DNA from: 13-2-20CM-68-14 sp046723355
Lineage (GTDB): Bacteria; Actinomycetota; Thermoleophilia; Gaiellales; Gaiellaceae
Reading direction: 5' to 3'
NCBI GenBank assembly: GCA_046723355.1
Contig: JBKOUJ010000035.1
Location: forward strand, 1-64,000
DNA: 64,000 bases
Shown: in pieces, positions 24,639 through 33,011 of the stretch
How the letters are laid out: each line of letters begins with the position of its first letter
Numbering within the stretch: position 1 is the stretch's first letter
The notes under the pieces: model-generated
What the model was told of the DNA's origin: nothing
Databases searched by the model: none
Seen by the model: the letters and a program-made list of their open reading frames with translations, nothing else
Position numbers and translations under genes: made by a program

Positions 24639-25222
24639 GCCTGGACGACGACGAACCAGGTTCCGGCGAAGACGGTTCGGCCGCCGCCGAGCTCCGCGGC
24701 GAGATCGTCCGGATCGAAGTAACGTTTGAAGACCTGCCACCTCGAGCCGTCGAGGAGGATCCGCTCCTGCCACTCCTCGTGCTCGACCCCTTCTCGCCAC
24801 GCGGAGTCGAGCACGACGAGCTCCGGCGCCACCCGCCGAGCCTCCGTGACGAAGCGCTGCCGCTCCTCGTCGTCGAGGTGGCCGTAGAAGTGGCCCGTGA
24901 AGACGCGCTCGAAAGACCCGTCTTCGAACGGCAACTCGAGGGCGTCGCCGAGGACGTATTCGTCGGCCGTCTCTCGCTCGTTGGCAACCTCGATCATGTT
25001 CGCGCTCTGGTCGAGGGCGACGACGTGGCCGGGCAGGAAGCGCGTGAAGTAGCCGCTGCCTGCGGCGACGTCGAGCGTCCGGGCCGGGGGCAGCGACCGC
25101 AGCGCGTGCTCGAGGGCGGCCAGCTCCTCCGACCACCCGGGACGGTCCCGTTCGGCGTACACGCCGACGCCGTGGATCCAGTCGTCGTACTCGCGGGCCC
25201 GGGCGTCGTAGTACGCCTTCAT
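24635..25222 (-). CDS. SAM-dependent methyltransferase (class I)
   Basis: A 195-aa Rossmann-like methyltransferase: motif I RTLDVAAGSGYFTRFLPG, the acidic residue in VALDQSANMIEVA, and a GDALELPFEDGSFERVF segment. The N-terminus MKAYYDARAREYDDW is typical of small-molecule methyltransferases. The ATG at 25222 gives the natural N-terminus. Upstream of and overlapping the uracil-DNA glycosylase gene; divergent from ftcD with a shared -10 region. Confidence 0.85.
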   Translation of the reverse strand: MKAYYDARAREYDDWIHGVGVYAERDRPGWSEELAALEHALRSLPPARTLDVAAGSGYFTRFLPGHVVALDQSANMIEVANERETADEYVLGDALELPFEDGSFERVFTGHFYGHLDDEERQRFVTEARRVAPELVVLDSAWREGVEHEEWQERILLDGSRWQVFKRYFDPDDLAAELGGGRTVFAGTWFVVVQA

Positions 25223-25229
25223 CGGCTCG

Positions 25230-25236
25230 TAGAGTA
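25230..25236. promoter_or_regulatory. Bidirectional -10 box TAGAGTA between the methyltransferase and ftcD
   Basis: Plus-strand TAGAGT (25230-25235) is exactly 6 nt before the ftcD GTG at 25242. Minus-strand TACTCT (25231-25236) is 8 nt before the methyltransferase ATG at 25222. Only 19 bp separate the two start codons. Confidence 0.55.
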
Positions 25237-25241
25237 GTGCG

Positions 25242-26129
25242 GTGCTCCCGCTCGAATCGGTCCCGAATTTCTCGGAGGGACGCGGCCGGGAGACGATCGA
25301 CGCCATTGGCGCTGCGCTCGGCGCGAGGGCGCGGTTGCTCGACGTCCACGCCGACCCAGACCACAACCGGTCCGTCTTCACGCTCGTCGGCTCGGAGGGG
25401 GAGCTCGTGGACTCGCTGCTGGCGGGAATCGAGGTGGCGACGGAGCGGATCGACTTGCGGCGCCACGAGGGTGCGCATCCACGAGTCGGCGCGGCGGACG
25501 TCGTGCCGGTCGTGCCGGTGCGTCCCGACGACATGGAGCGCGCGAAGCGCGTGGCGCTCGAGCTTGCTGGCCGCCTCGGCGAGGAGCTGGCCCTGCCGAT
25601 CTTCCTCTACGGCGAGCTCGCGCCGGGCAGGGGGCCTGCGTTCTTCCGTGGCGGTGGGTTCGAGCGGCTTCGCGAGCGGGTGGAGGCCGGCGAGCTCGCC
25701 CCGGAATTCGGGCCGGGCGAGCTCGACGAGCGATCAGGGGCGGTGCTGGTCGGGGCCCGCCGCCCGTTGATCGCCTTCAACGTCAACCTGCGCGGCGATC
25801 TCGCCTCGGCGAGTGCGATCGCAGCCGCAGTCCGCGAACGCGACGGTGGGTTTCCCGGTGTCCGCGCGCTCGGGCTCGACCTGCCGCGGGCGGGGCTCGT
25901 CCAGGTGAGCATGAACATCGAGGACTGGGAGGCTGCGGCACTCCACCACGTGCTCGAGCGCATCGAGTCGGAGGCCTCGGCGCTCGGTGCGGAGGTGCTC
26001 GGCTCCGAGCTTGTCGGCCTCATGCCAGGCGGCGCCGCAGCGGCGGCGGCAGGCGCGGCGCTGCGGATCGACGGCTTCGACGCCTCGCGGGTGTTGGAGC
26101 TGCGGCTCCTCGAGCCGGAATCGTCCTGA
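25242..26129 (+). CDS. ftcD: Glutamate formiminotransferase
   Basis: Transfers the formimino group of N-formimino-L-glutamate to tetrahydrofolate, the end of this histidine-degradation route. The 295-aa product matches only the transferase half of animal FTCD: VPNFSEGRGRETIDAI, DPDHNRSVFTLVG, HEGAHPRVGAADVVPVVP and FNVNL motifs. The cyclodeaminase half is absent. It heads the hut gene group on the same strand; hutG/hutF-type alternatives are not present. GTG start, leaderless pattern. Confidence 0.92.
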   Translation: MLPLESVPNFSEGRGRETIDAIGAALGARARLLDVHADPDHNRSVFTLVGSEGELVDSLLAGIEVATERIDLRRHEGAHPRVGAADVVPVVPVRPDDMERAKRVALELAGRLGEELALPIFLYGELAPGRGPAFFRGGGFERLRERVEAGELAPEFGPGELDERSGAVLVGARRPLIAFNVNLRGDLASASAIAAAVRERDGGFPGVRALGLDLPRAGLVQVSMNIEDWEAAALHHVLERIESEASALGAEVLGSELVGLMPGGAAAAAAGAALRIDGFDASRVLELRLLEPESS

Positions 26130-26205
26130 GGCCATGGCGCGGGCAGGGGCCGAGGCGGCACTGTTTCGGCACGGCCTCGTCACACACACGCGCATATTTC
26201 CGGAG

Positions 26206-26300
26206 TAGGCTCGCCGTGGGGAGGAGGCCGGATGCGCCTTAACAACGCGCTCGGATGCGTAAGACTCCCGTCGCGATGGCTGATCCGGTTGCCTGGGTGA
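26206..26300 (+). promoter_or_regulatory. Possible promoter and 22-codon leader ORF coupled to the PRC-barrel gene
   Basis: TAGGCT (26206-26211) is followed by GAGGAGG (26221-26227) and ATG 26232, which opens a 22-codon ORF ending in TGA at 26298-26300. That stop overlaps an in-frame ATG (26300) of the PRC-barrel gene as TGATG, a classic reinitiation geometry. The leader peptide (MRLNNALGCVRLPSRW...) resembles nothing I know; it may be chance. Confidence 0.3.
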
Positions 26301-26701
26301 TGATCGAAACCGGCTGGAAGGTCGTGGCGTCCGACGGAAGCGAGGTCGGGGAGGTCGACGAGGTCTCGGGTGACAGCGGCGCCGACATCTTCGACGGCCT
26401 CGCGATCGCGACCAGCATGTTCGGCAAGCCGCGCTACGTCCCGTCGGAGCAGGTCGCCGAGATCACCGAGGGGGCGGTGCGCCTGGCACTGACACGGGAC
26501 CAGGTCGAGAAGCTCGGCGAATACCGAGAGCCCGCGACGAGCGCGCGCATAGAGCCCGACAGTCGCGCCGGCGCGGGCGAGGCGCTGTCCGCGGAGGTGA
26601 GGGAGCTCGAGGGCAAGGTCGTTGCGCCCACACAGCGCCGCGAGCACTCGATGAACATCTGGCGCCGGATCGCCTTCTTCTTTCGGCGGCTCTTCCGCTA
26701 G
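26255..26701 (+). CDS. PRC-barrel-like protein
   Basis: Up to 148 aa. The segment TGWKVVASDGSEVGEVDEVSGD followed by PRYVPSEQVAEITEG and VRLALTRDQVEKLGEY is the PRC-barrel/DUF2171 pattern, a small beta domain seen in ribosome-maturation and photosynthetic proteins. The C-terminus is a short basic-aromatic helix (MNIWRRIAFFFRRLFR) that could lie on the membrane. Three starts are possible (26255, 26276, 26300), the last coupled to a leader ORF. It sits between ftcD and hutH, so a link to histidine use is only positional. Confidence 0.7.
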   Translation: MRKTPVAMADPVAWVMIETGWKVVASDGSEVGEVDEVSGDSGADIFDGLAIATSMFGKPRYVPSEQVAEITEGAVRLALTRDQVEKLGEYREPATSARIEPDSRAGAGEALSAEVRELEGKVVAPTQRREHSMNIWRRIAFFFRRLFR

Positions 26702-26762
26702 CTACGTCGCAAGAGGGCGCCGCGACTTTTTCGGCAAACGGCAGGGCTAGACTGGCCACGAG

Positions 26763-28307
26763 ATGGCCCTGACCACGGCCGTTCGCTTGAGCGGCGAGGA
26801 TCTGAGGATCGACGACGTCTGGGCGGTCGCCGTCGACGGAGCGCCGGCGGCGCTCGCGGCCGAGGCCCGGGAGAAGGTCGTCCGCGCGCGCGCCCTCGTC
26901 GAGCGAGCGGCTCACGGCACAACCGAGCACACCTACGGCGTCAACACCGGCTTCGGAAAGTTCGTCTCGCGGTCGATCCCGGAAGAGCTGACCGCCGAGC
27001 TGCAGCTCAGGTTGCTGCGAAGCCATGCAGCCGGGGTCGGCGACGCCTACCCGCCGGAGATCGTCCGCGCGGCGATGGTGCTGCGCGCGAACGCGCTCGC
27101 GAAGGGATTCTCGGGCGCCCGCCCGGAGACCGTCGAGCTTCTTGTCGAATGCCTGAACCGCGGCCTCTTGCCGCACGTTCCGAGCAGGGGATCGGTCGGA
27201 GCGAGCGGTGACCTGGCGCCGCTCGCGCATCTGGCCCTCCCGCTCGTCGGCGAGGGCGAGGCCTGGGTCGAGGGCAAGCGAATGGACGGCGCGGCGGCAC
27301 TCGCCGAGGTAGGGCTCGAGCCGATCTCCCTCGAGGCGAAGGAGGGGCTCTCGCTCGTCAACGGGACGCAGTTCATGGCCGCCTTCGGTGCGCTCGGCCT
27401 GGCTCGGGCCAGGCGTCTGGCCAAGGCCGCGGACATTGCCTGCTGTCTGGCAGTCGAGTCGCTGCAAGGCTCGCGGACGAGCTTCCTTCCGCAAATCCAC
27501 GCAACGCGACCGTTGCCCGGGCAGGCGGCCGCGGCCGCGAACGTTCTCCAGCTTCTCGAGGGCTCGGCGATCATCGAGTCCCATCGCTGGTGCGACAAGG
27601 TTCAGGACGCGTACTCGCTCCGATGCGCGCCGCAGGTGCACGGCGCAGCGCGAGACCTCCTGGCGTACGCCGAGGCGACGGTCGCGGTGGAGCTCAACGC
27701 GGCCACCGACAACCCGCTCGTGCTCGTCGACGACGACGTGCTGCTTTCGAATGGGAACTTCCATGGGCAACCGCTCGCGTTCGCACTCGACGCGTTGGCG
27801 ATGGCGGTCTCCGAGCTCGCAAACATCTCGGAGCGGCGTGTCGAGCGCCTCGTCAACCCCAACCTTTCCGACGGGCTGCCTGCGTTCCTGACCGTGGACG
27901 GCGGCCTCAACTCCGGGTTCATGATTCCTCAGTACGTCGCTGCGTCGCTGGTCAGCGAGAACAAGTCGCTCTGCCATCCCGCCAGCGTCGACTCGATCCC
28001 CACGAGCGCCGGCCAGGAAGACCACGTCTCGATGGGAAATGCGGCCGGCCTGAAGGCATGGCAGGTGCTTGCCAACGCGGAGCGCGTGCTGGCGATCGAA
28101 CTTCTCGCCGGCGCTCAGGCCGTTGAGTTTCTCGCTCCGCTCGAGCCGGGAATCGGCGGCCGGGCGGCGCGTGACGCGGTCCGGACGATCTCGCCGCGTC
28201 TTGTGGATGACCGCCCGCTCGCCTCCGACATCGAGGCCGTTGCTTCGGCGATCCGGGAAGGCGCCTTCGCAGCCACGGTCGAGGCTGAGGCGGGCGAACT
28301 TCGGTGA
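26763..28307 (+). CDS. hutH: Histidine ammonia-lyase
   Basis: Deaminates L-histidine to urocanate. The 514-aa product contains GSVGASGDLAPLAHLALPL, whose Ala-Ser-Gly forms the MIO cofactor, plus YGVNTGFGKF near the N-terminus, the VNGTQFM segment and SIPTSAGQEDHVSMG. Length is normal. TAGACT lies 9 nt before the ATG, a possible own promoter. The TGA overlaps the GTG of a small membrane-protein gene, followed by hutU and hutI in the same mode. Confidence 0.97.
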   Translation: MALTTAVRLSGEDLRIDDVWAVAVDGAPAALAAEAREKVVRARALVERAAHGTTEHTYGVNTGFGKFVSRSIPEELTAELQLRLLRSHAAGVGDAYPPEIVRAAMVLRANALAKGFSGARPETVELLVECLNRGLLPHVPSRGSVGASGDLAPLAHLALPLVGEGEAWVEGKRMDGAAALAEVGLEPISLEAKEGLSLVNGTQFMAAFGALGLARARRLAKAADIACCLAVESLQGSRTSFLPQIHATRPLPGQAAAAANVLQLLEGSAIIESHRWCDKVQDAYSLRCAPQVHGAARDLLAYAEATVAVELNAATDNPLVLVDDDVLLSNGNFHGQPLAFALDALAMAVSELANISERRVERLVNPNLSDGLPAFLTVDGGLNSGFMIPQYVAASLVSENKSLCHPASVDSIPTSAGQEDHVSMGNAAGLKAWQVLANAERVLAIELLAGAQAVEFLAPLEPGIGGRAARDAVRTISPRLVDDRPLASDIEAVASAIREGAFAATVEAEAGELR

Positions 28308-28522
28308 GGTGGGACGTGCCGAACGTGCCCGAGTCGCGCCGGCCGATGCGGGACAGCCTGATCATCTTCGGTGTGTTGGCAATCCTGATCGTCGTGATAG
28401 CGATGCTCACCGGTGGTGATCTGGCGCGAGCGCTGTTCGCTGCCGCGGCGTTCTTCGTGGCCGCGAACGCCTGGACGTGGTGGCGGGTGAGGCGCCGGGC
28501 CGAGCGAGAGCCCTGGCAATGA
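28304..28522 (+). CDS. Small two-span membrane protein inside the hut operon
   Basis: A 72-aa protein, unrecognised. Two hydrophobic segments (about residues 18-36 and 42-58) with a basic loop and tail (WRVRRRAERE) suggest an inner-membrane hairpin. It is tightly wedged: its GTG overlaps the hutH stop and its stop overlaps the hutU ATG, so it is translated with the pathway enzymes. It could be an accessory or chaperone for histidine/urocanate uptake; that is inference. Confidence 0.65.
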   Translation: MRWDVPNVPESRRPMRDSLIIFGVLAILIVVIAMLTGGDLARALFAAAAFFVAANAWTWWRVRRRAEREPWQ

Positions 28523-30231
28523 CTGCGGTCGACACGCTCGACGCTACCGTCGAGGCGCTCTGCGGAGACTTGACGAACATCAGCGCGCCTCGAGGAGCGC
28601 GCCTGAACGCCCGGTCATGGGCTACCGAGGCACCGCTGCGCATGCTGCTCAACAACCTCGATCCGGAAGTCGCCGAACGTCCGGAGCAGTTGATCGTCTA
28701 CGGAGGCTCGGGCAAGGCCGCCCGTAACCACGCGGCGCTCAAGGCGATCGTCGCGTCGCTGCTGCGTCTCGGCGAAGAGCAGACCCTTCTGGTGCAAAGC
28801 GGCAAGCCTGTCGGGGTGTTCCGGACACATCCGGGCGCGCCTCGCGTGTTGATCGCCAACTCGCTGCTCGTCCCGCATTGGGCGACCTGGGACGAATTCC
28901 GGCGGCTCGAGGCGCTCGGGCTGACGATGTTCGGCCAGATGACGGCAGGCTCGTGGATCTACATCGGTACCCAGGGGATCCTCCAGGGCACCTATCAGAC
29001 GTTCGCGTCTGCGGGCGAGCAACATTTCGGCGCGGCCGACTTGACCGGGCGGACGATCCTCACAGCCGGTCTCGGGGGAATGGGCGGGGCACAGCCGCTC
29101 GCGGCGACGATGCTCGGCGGCACGATCCTCTGCGTCGAGGTCGATCCGGCGCGGATCCGGCGTCGGCTCGACACGCGCTATCTCGACGAGGCGACCGATT
29201 CGCTCGAAGACGCGCTGACGAGGGTGCGCGCCGCTGCGGCCGAGCGGCGGGCGTTGTCGGTTGGATTGCAGGCGAACGCGGCCGACGTCGTGCCCGAATT
29301 GGCGCGTCGCGGCGAGCAGTTTGACCTGGTCACCGACCAGACCGCCGCGCACGATCCCCTGACGGGTTACGTGCCGGCGGGCCTCTCGGTCGAGGAGGCG
29401 GCCCGGCTGCGCGCCGACGATCCGGACGAGTACCTGCGGCTCGCGAGACAGTCGATCGTGCGCCACGTCGGCGGAATGCTGGAGTACGTCCGACGCGGAG
29501 GTTATGTTTTCGATTATGGCAACAACCTCAGAGGGGAGGCCTATGCAGGAGGCCTGACGGAGGCGTTCACATACCCGGGCTTCGTCCCGGCCTATATCCG
29601 GCCGCTCTTCTGCGAAGGTATCGGGCCGTTCCGCTGGGCGGCTCTGTCGGGCGATGAGGCGGACATCGCCACGATCGACGCCACCTTGCGGAGCCTGTTC
29701 CCTGACGACGCCGTCCTGCAACGCTGGCTCGAGGTCGCGCCCGGCCGCGTCGCGTTTCAGGGTCTACCCGCCCGGATCTGTTGGCTCGGCTACGGCGACC
29801 GCGCACGCGCCGGGCTGGCGATCAACGAGCTCGTCCGCTCGGGTCAGGTCAAGGCGCCGGTCGTGATCGGACGCGATCACCTCGACTCGGGCTCGGTCGC
29901 GTCGCCGTACCGCGAGACCGAGGCGATGCGTGACGGCTCCGACGCGATCGCCGACTGGCCGATCCTGAACGCGCTGCTCAACGTCGCCGCCGGCGCCACC
30001 TGGGTCAGTGTCCACCACGGCGGTGGCGTCGGAATCGGAAACTCGCTCCACGCAGGGATGGTCGTCGTCGCGGACGGCACCGACGAAATGGGCGAGCGGC
30101 TCGAGCGGGTGCTCACGACCGACCCCGGAACGGGCGTTCTGCGCCATTTGGACGCCGGATATCCGGAGGCCATTGCGTTCGCGGCCGAGCACGCGCTCGA
30201 GGCGCCGATGCCTCCTAATTCCGGCGCGTGA
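28519..30231 (+). CDS. hutU: Urocanate hydratase (urocanase)
   Basis: Converts urocanate to imidazolonepropionate with a tightly bound NAD+. The 570-aa product has GLGGMGGAQPLAATM (NAD-binding), TGYVPAGLSVEEA, the NNLRGEAY segment and VSVHHGGGVGIGNSLHAG at the C-terminus. The start is ATG 28519 in an ATGA overlap with the small membrane-protein gene. Normal length for the family. Confidence 0.97.
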   Translation: MTAVDTLDATVEALCGDLTNISAPRGARLNARSWATEAPLRMLLNNLDPEVAERPEQLIVYGGSGKAARNHAALKAIVASLLRLGEEQTLLVQSGKPVGVFRTHPGAPRVLIANSLLVPHWATWDEFRRLEALGLTMFGQMTAGSWIYIGTQGILQGTYQTFASAGEQHFGAADLTGRTILTAGLGGMGGAQPLAATMLGGTILCVEVDPARIRRRLDTRYLDEATDSLEDALTRVRAAAAERRALSVGLQANAADVVPELARRGEQFDLVTDQTAAHDPLTGYVPAGLSVEEAARLRADDPDEYLRLARQSIVRHVGGMLEYVRRGGYVFDYGNNLRGEAYAGGLTEAFTYPGFVPAYIRPLFCEGIGPFRWAALSGDEADIATIDATLRSLFPDDAVLQRWLEVAPGRVAFQGLPARICWLGYGDRARAGLAINELVRSGQVKAPVVIGRDHLDSGSVASPYRETEAMRDGSDAIADWPILNALLNVAAGATWVSVHHGGGVGIGNSLHAGMVVVADGTDEMGERLERVLTTDPGTGVLRHLDAGYPEAIAFAAEHALEAPMPPNSGA

Positions 30232-31508
30232 GCGACGACATCGGCGCGCGGCGCCTGCTCGTTCGCGATCTCGCCCAGGTGGCGACGCCGGCTGGGGCTC
30301 AAGCTCCGCTCCGGGGGGGTGCGCTCCGAGAGGTCGACGTCGTCGACGATGCGTACATTCTGTGCGAGGACGGGCGGATCGTCGGCGTCGGGCCGATGCG
30401 CGGGCTGGACGCGACACTTGGCGGAAACCGCTCCGAGGTCGAGGAGCTCGACGGTCGCGGCCTGTCCGCACTGCCGGGGCTCGTCGACTGCCACACGCAC
30501 GCGTGCTTCGGCGGCGATCGGGTGGCCGAGTTCGACCTGCGCTCGACCGGCGCGAGCTACGAGGAGTTGCACGCTGCGGGCGGCGGCATCCTCGCGACCG
30601 TCGGGGCGACCCGCGCAGCGGGCGAGGCCGCGCTCACCGATGCCGTGCGCCGCCACCGGCAGTGGATGCGCCGCGCGGGCACGACGACGTTCGAGGCGAA
30701 GTCCGGCTATGGCCTCGACCGCGAAACCGAGCTCGCGTCCCTGCGTGCGATTCGTGACGCCGGTGGAACTCCTACGTGGCTCGGCGCCCACGCGGTGCCA
30801 CCGGAGTTCGACAACGCCGACGAGTATCTCGATTTTGCCCTGACCGAGGTGCTGCCCGAGGCGGCTCGCGTCGCCGTCGCCGCAGATGTGTTCGTGGAGG
30901 AAGGAGCGTTCAGCGTTCAGCAGGCTCGCCGGTATCTCGAAGCCTGCCGCAGCGCCGGCCTGTCGCTGCGTTTGCACGGCGACCAGTTCACGGAGCTGGG
31001 GGCGATCCCGCTTGCGATCGACCTCGGCGCCCGCTCTGTCGACCATCTCGAGGCCACCGGCGAGGGCGGCATCCGCGCGCTCGCGTCCTCCGACGTCACG
31101 GCCGTCCTGCTTCCTGCCAGCGCGCTCAACCTCGACCTGCCGATGCCGCCGGGTCGTGCGCTCGTCGACGCCGGGGCCGTGGTCGCGCTTGCGACCGATT
31201 TCAATCCCGGCACTGCCTTCTGCGAGAGCCTTCCGCTGGTCACGTCGCTCGCGGTCACTCAGCTCCACCTGACGCCGGCCGAGGCCCTGTCCGCCTGCAC
31301 CGTCAACGCGGCCCACGTTCTGGGTCGCGGCGGCGAGATCGGCCGTATCGCGCCCGGCTACGCCGCGGATCTCGTCCTCTTGGATGCTGGGGACTGGCGC
31401 TACCTCTCCTACCACCTAGGCGGTCCCGTGATCGCGGCGGTGATCGAGGCCGGCGATGTCACCTGGACCACGGCGGCCGGTGCGGACGAGCCTGCAGTGC
31501 GGCGCTAG
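30228..31508 (+). CDS. hutI: Imidazolonepropionase
   Basis: Amidohydrolase opening the imidazolone ring to N-formimino-L-glutamate. The 426-aa product shows LPGLVDCHTHACFGGDR (metal HxH), the KSGYGLD segment, LRLHGDQFTELG and ALATDFNPGTAF with the metal aspartate. The GTG start overlaps the hutU stop (GTGA). Its TAG stop doubles as the start of the -10 box (TAGGCT) for the next gene. Last enzyme before ftcD acts. Confidence 0.96.
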   Translation: MSDDIGARRLLVRDLAQVATPAGAQAPLRGGALREVDVVDDAYILCEDGRIVGVGPMRGLDATLGGNRSEVEELDGRGLSALPGLVDCHTHACFGGDRVAEFDLRSTGASYEELHAAGGGILATVGATRAAGEAALTDAVRRHRQWMRRAGTTTFEAKSGYGLDRETELASLRAIRDAGGTPTWLGAHAVPPEFDNADEYLDFALTEVLPEAARVAVAADVFVEEGAFSVQQARRYLEACRSAGLSLRLHGDQFTELGAIPLAIDLGARSVDHLEATGEGGIRALASSDVTAVLLPASALNLDLPMPPGRALVDAGAVVALATDFNPGTAFCESLPLVTSLAVTQLHLTPAEALSACTVNAAHVLGRGGEIGRIAPGYAADLVLLDAGDWRYLSYHLGGPVIAAVIEAGDVTWTTAAGADEPAVRR

Positions 31509-31511
31509 GCT
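31506..31511 (+). promoter_or_regulatory. -10 box TAGGCT overlapping the hutI stop, leaderless start
   Basis: TAGGCT, 6 nt, then ATG 31518. The hexamer begins with the hutI stop codon. Confidence 0.5.
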
Positions 31512-31517
31512 AGGCCA

Positions 31518-31934
31518 ATGCCCTCACGAAAGCAGCGCCGGCGTCGGGCCAAGGAACGGCGGCATGATTACGAGTACGTCTACCTCGACGAAGAGGGCAA
31601 TGAGACCGAGCCGCCCGAGGAGTCGGATGAGCCGTCTCGGGGCCGCGACGGGAAGGAGCAACGCAACGGTGCCAAGGGCGGGCGCACAAAGCGCGGCGCG
31701 CCGATCCGTGAGGTAAAACCGCCGGCCTGGGGCCGTTCGATCAGGCGCGCGGCTCTGTTCCTTCCGCTCTTCTTCATCGTCTTCTCGCTCGTCAACAAGA
31801 GCATGCCGGTCGAGACGCGAGTGCTCAGTTCCGTCGCCTACTCAGCACTTTTCGTGCCGCTCACTTACATGATGGACCGTATGGCCTACCGGACCTACTT
31901 GCGCCGCTCGGGCCGCCGGCCCGCGAAAGGCTAG
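31518..31934 (+). CDS. Membrane protein with highly charged N-terminus, unknown
   Basis: A 138-aa protein that starts with a very basic stretch (SRKQRRRRAKERRHD), then an acidic stretch and another basic linker, followed by two hydrophobic segments (about 75-92 and 100-118) and a basic tail. The cytosolic charge pattern suggests contact with nucleic acid or membrane lipids. Unrecognised. Leaderless pattern. Its TAG is interlocked with the stop of the convergent cupin gene. Confidence 0.65.
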   Translation: MPSRKQRRRRAKERRHDYEYVYLDEEGNETEPPEESDEPSRGRDGKEQRNGAKGGRTKRGAPIREVKPPAWGRSIRRAALFLPLFFIVFSLVNKSMPVETRVLSSVAYSALFVPLTYMMDRMAYRTYLRRSGRRPAKG

Positions 31935-32272
31935 CCCGCCGGACCGTCGCCGCGGAAGTGGCCCTCGCCGGGCCACGGCGCGAGCAGCAGCAGAATCCGT
32001 GCTCCGTCCGGCGTCGAGACGGAGCGCCGCTCGTCGGGCTCGAACATGCAGAGCGTGCCGGCCCGGGCCTCCACCGTGTCCCCTCCGGCCTCGACGCGTG
32101 CCCGCCCGTCGAGAACGAGGACGTAAGCGTGCTCTTTGACCTGGTGCTCGCCGAGCGACTGTCCCGGGTCGAGGGCGATCAAGACCGCCCGGGCGGCGTC
32201 CTCCGAGTCGAGAACGACCGGCGAGCGGCGGCCGCCTTCGACCTTTATCTCGTGGAGGTTCCAGCTCCGCAC
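31931..32272 (-). CDS. Cupin-domain protein
   Basis: A 113-aa single beta-barrel cupin. The first motif is ALDPGQSLGEHQVKEHAYVLVLDGRARV, where one metal-ligand histidine is retained and the usual GxHxH is relaxed, and the second is EARAGTLCMFEPDERRSV. It may bind metal weakly or act as a sensor; no substrate can be given. GTG start; TAGCAT 9 nt upstream. Divergent from the MBL hydrolase gene. Confidence 0.8.
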   Translation of the reverse strand: MRSWNLHEIKVEGGRRSPVVLDSEDAARAVLIALDPGQSLGEHQVKEHAYVLVLDGRARVEAGGDTVEARAGTLCMFEPDERRSVSTPDGARILLLLAPWPGEGHFRGDGPAG

Positions 32273-32372
32273 CAGCGCCCGATGCTAACGAGGCCGGCCG
32301 CGGCACGCGCCGGCCCCCGAGCGCCCTGCGCCCGCCCGGACGGGCGGCGCGGCGCGGTTAGACTCGGCCGCC

Positions 32373-33011
32373 ATGAGCCTCAGCGTCGATCGCTACGAGC
32401 TCGGGCCGATCGAGACGAACTGCTACGTCGTCCGGGCCGCTTCGGACGCGGTCGAGGCGGTCGTCATCGACCCCGGCGGCGACGCCGCCAGGCTCGAGGG
32501 CGAGCTCGAGGCGAAGGACTCCTCCTGCGTCGCAATCCTGATCACGCACGGGCACTGGGACCACCTCGGCGGCGTCGCGGATCTGGCAGAGGCGACCGGT
32601 GCCCCGGTGTACATGGCCGCAACCGAGCGCATCGCGCTCGAACGCATTCAGGACTTCTCGCCCGCGGAGCTGTCGCTTCGTGCGTACACGCCGGACGTCG
32701 TCCTGGACGGCGACGAGATGCTCGAGCTGGCCGCGATCACGTTCCAGACGATGCTCGTCCCGGGCCATTCGCCGGCGCACCTCGCCTACTACGCGGACGG
32801 GTGCCTCTTCTCCGGCGACGTGCTCTTCGCGGGCTCTGTCGGCCGTACCGACATCCCGTTCGGCGACTGGGAGACGCTCATCGAGTCGATCCGCGTACTT
32901 GGGGAGCGCTTCCCTCCGGAGACTGTTGTCTACTCCGGCCACGGCCCGGAGACGACGCTCGGCGCCGAGCTCGCCCGCAACCCGTTCCTCGCCGAGCTCC
33001 GCACCTCGTGA
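32373..33011 (+). CDS. Metallo-beta-lactamase-fold hydrolase (glyoxalase II-like)
   Basis: A 212-aa hydrolase with the binuclear metal motif ITHGHWDHLGG, the second histidine in VPGHSPAH, the bridging aspartate in LFSGDVLFAGSVGRTDIP and the last histidine in VYSGHGPET. The length and GSVGRTD segment match the GloB-like thioester hydrolase group often found directly upstream of hisS. TAGACT lies 8 nt before the ATG. Overlaps the hisS start by 4 nt (GTGA). Confidence 0.9.
   Translation: MSLSVDRYELGPIETNCYVVRAASDAVEAVVIDPGGDAARLEGELEAKDSSCVAILITHGHWDHLGGVADLAEATGAPVYMAATERIALERIQDFSPAELSLRAYTPDVVLDGDEMLELAAITFQTMLVPGHSPAHLAYYADGCLFSGDVLFAGSVGRTDIPFGDWETLIESIRVLGERFPPETVVYSGHGPETTLGAELARNPFLAELRTS

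Noticed and set aside
25242..26129. Bifunctional formiminotransferase-cyclodeaminase
   Set aside because: Only the transferase half (295 aa) is present; nothing resembling the cyclodeaminase follows.
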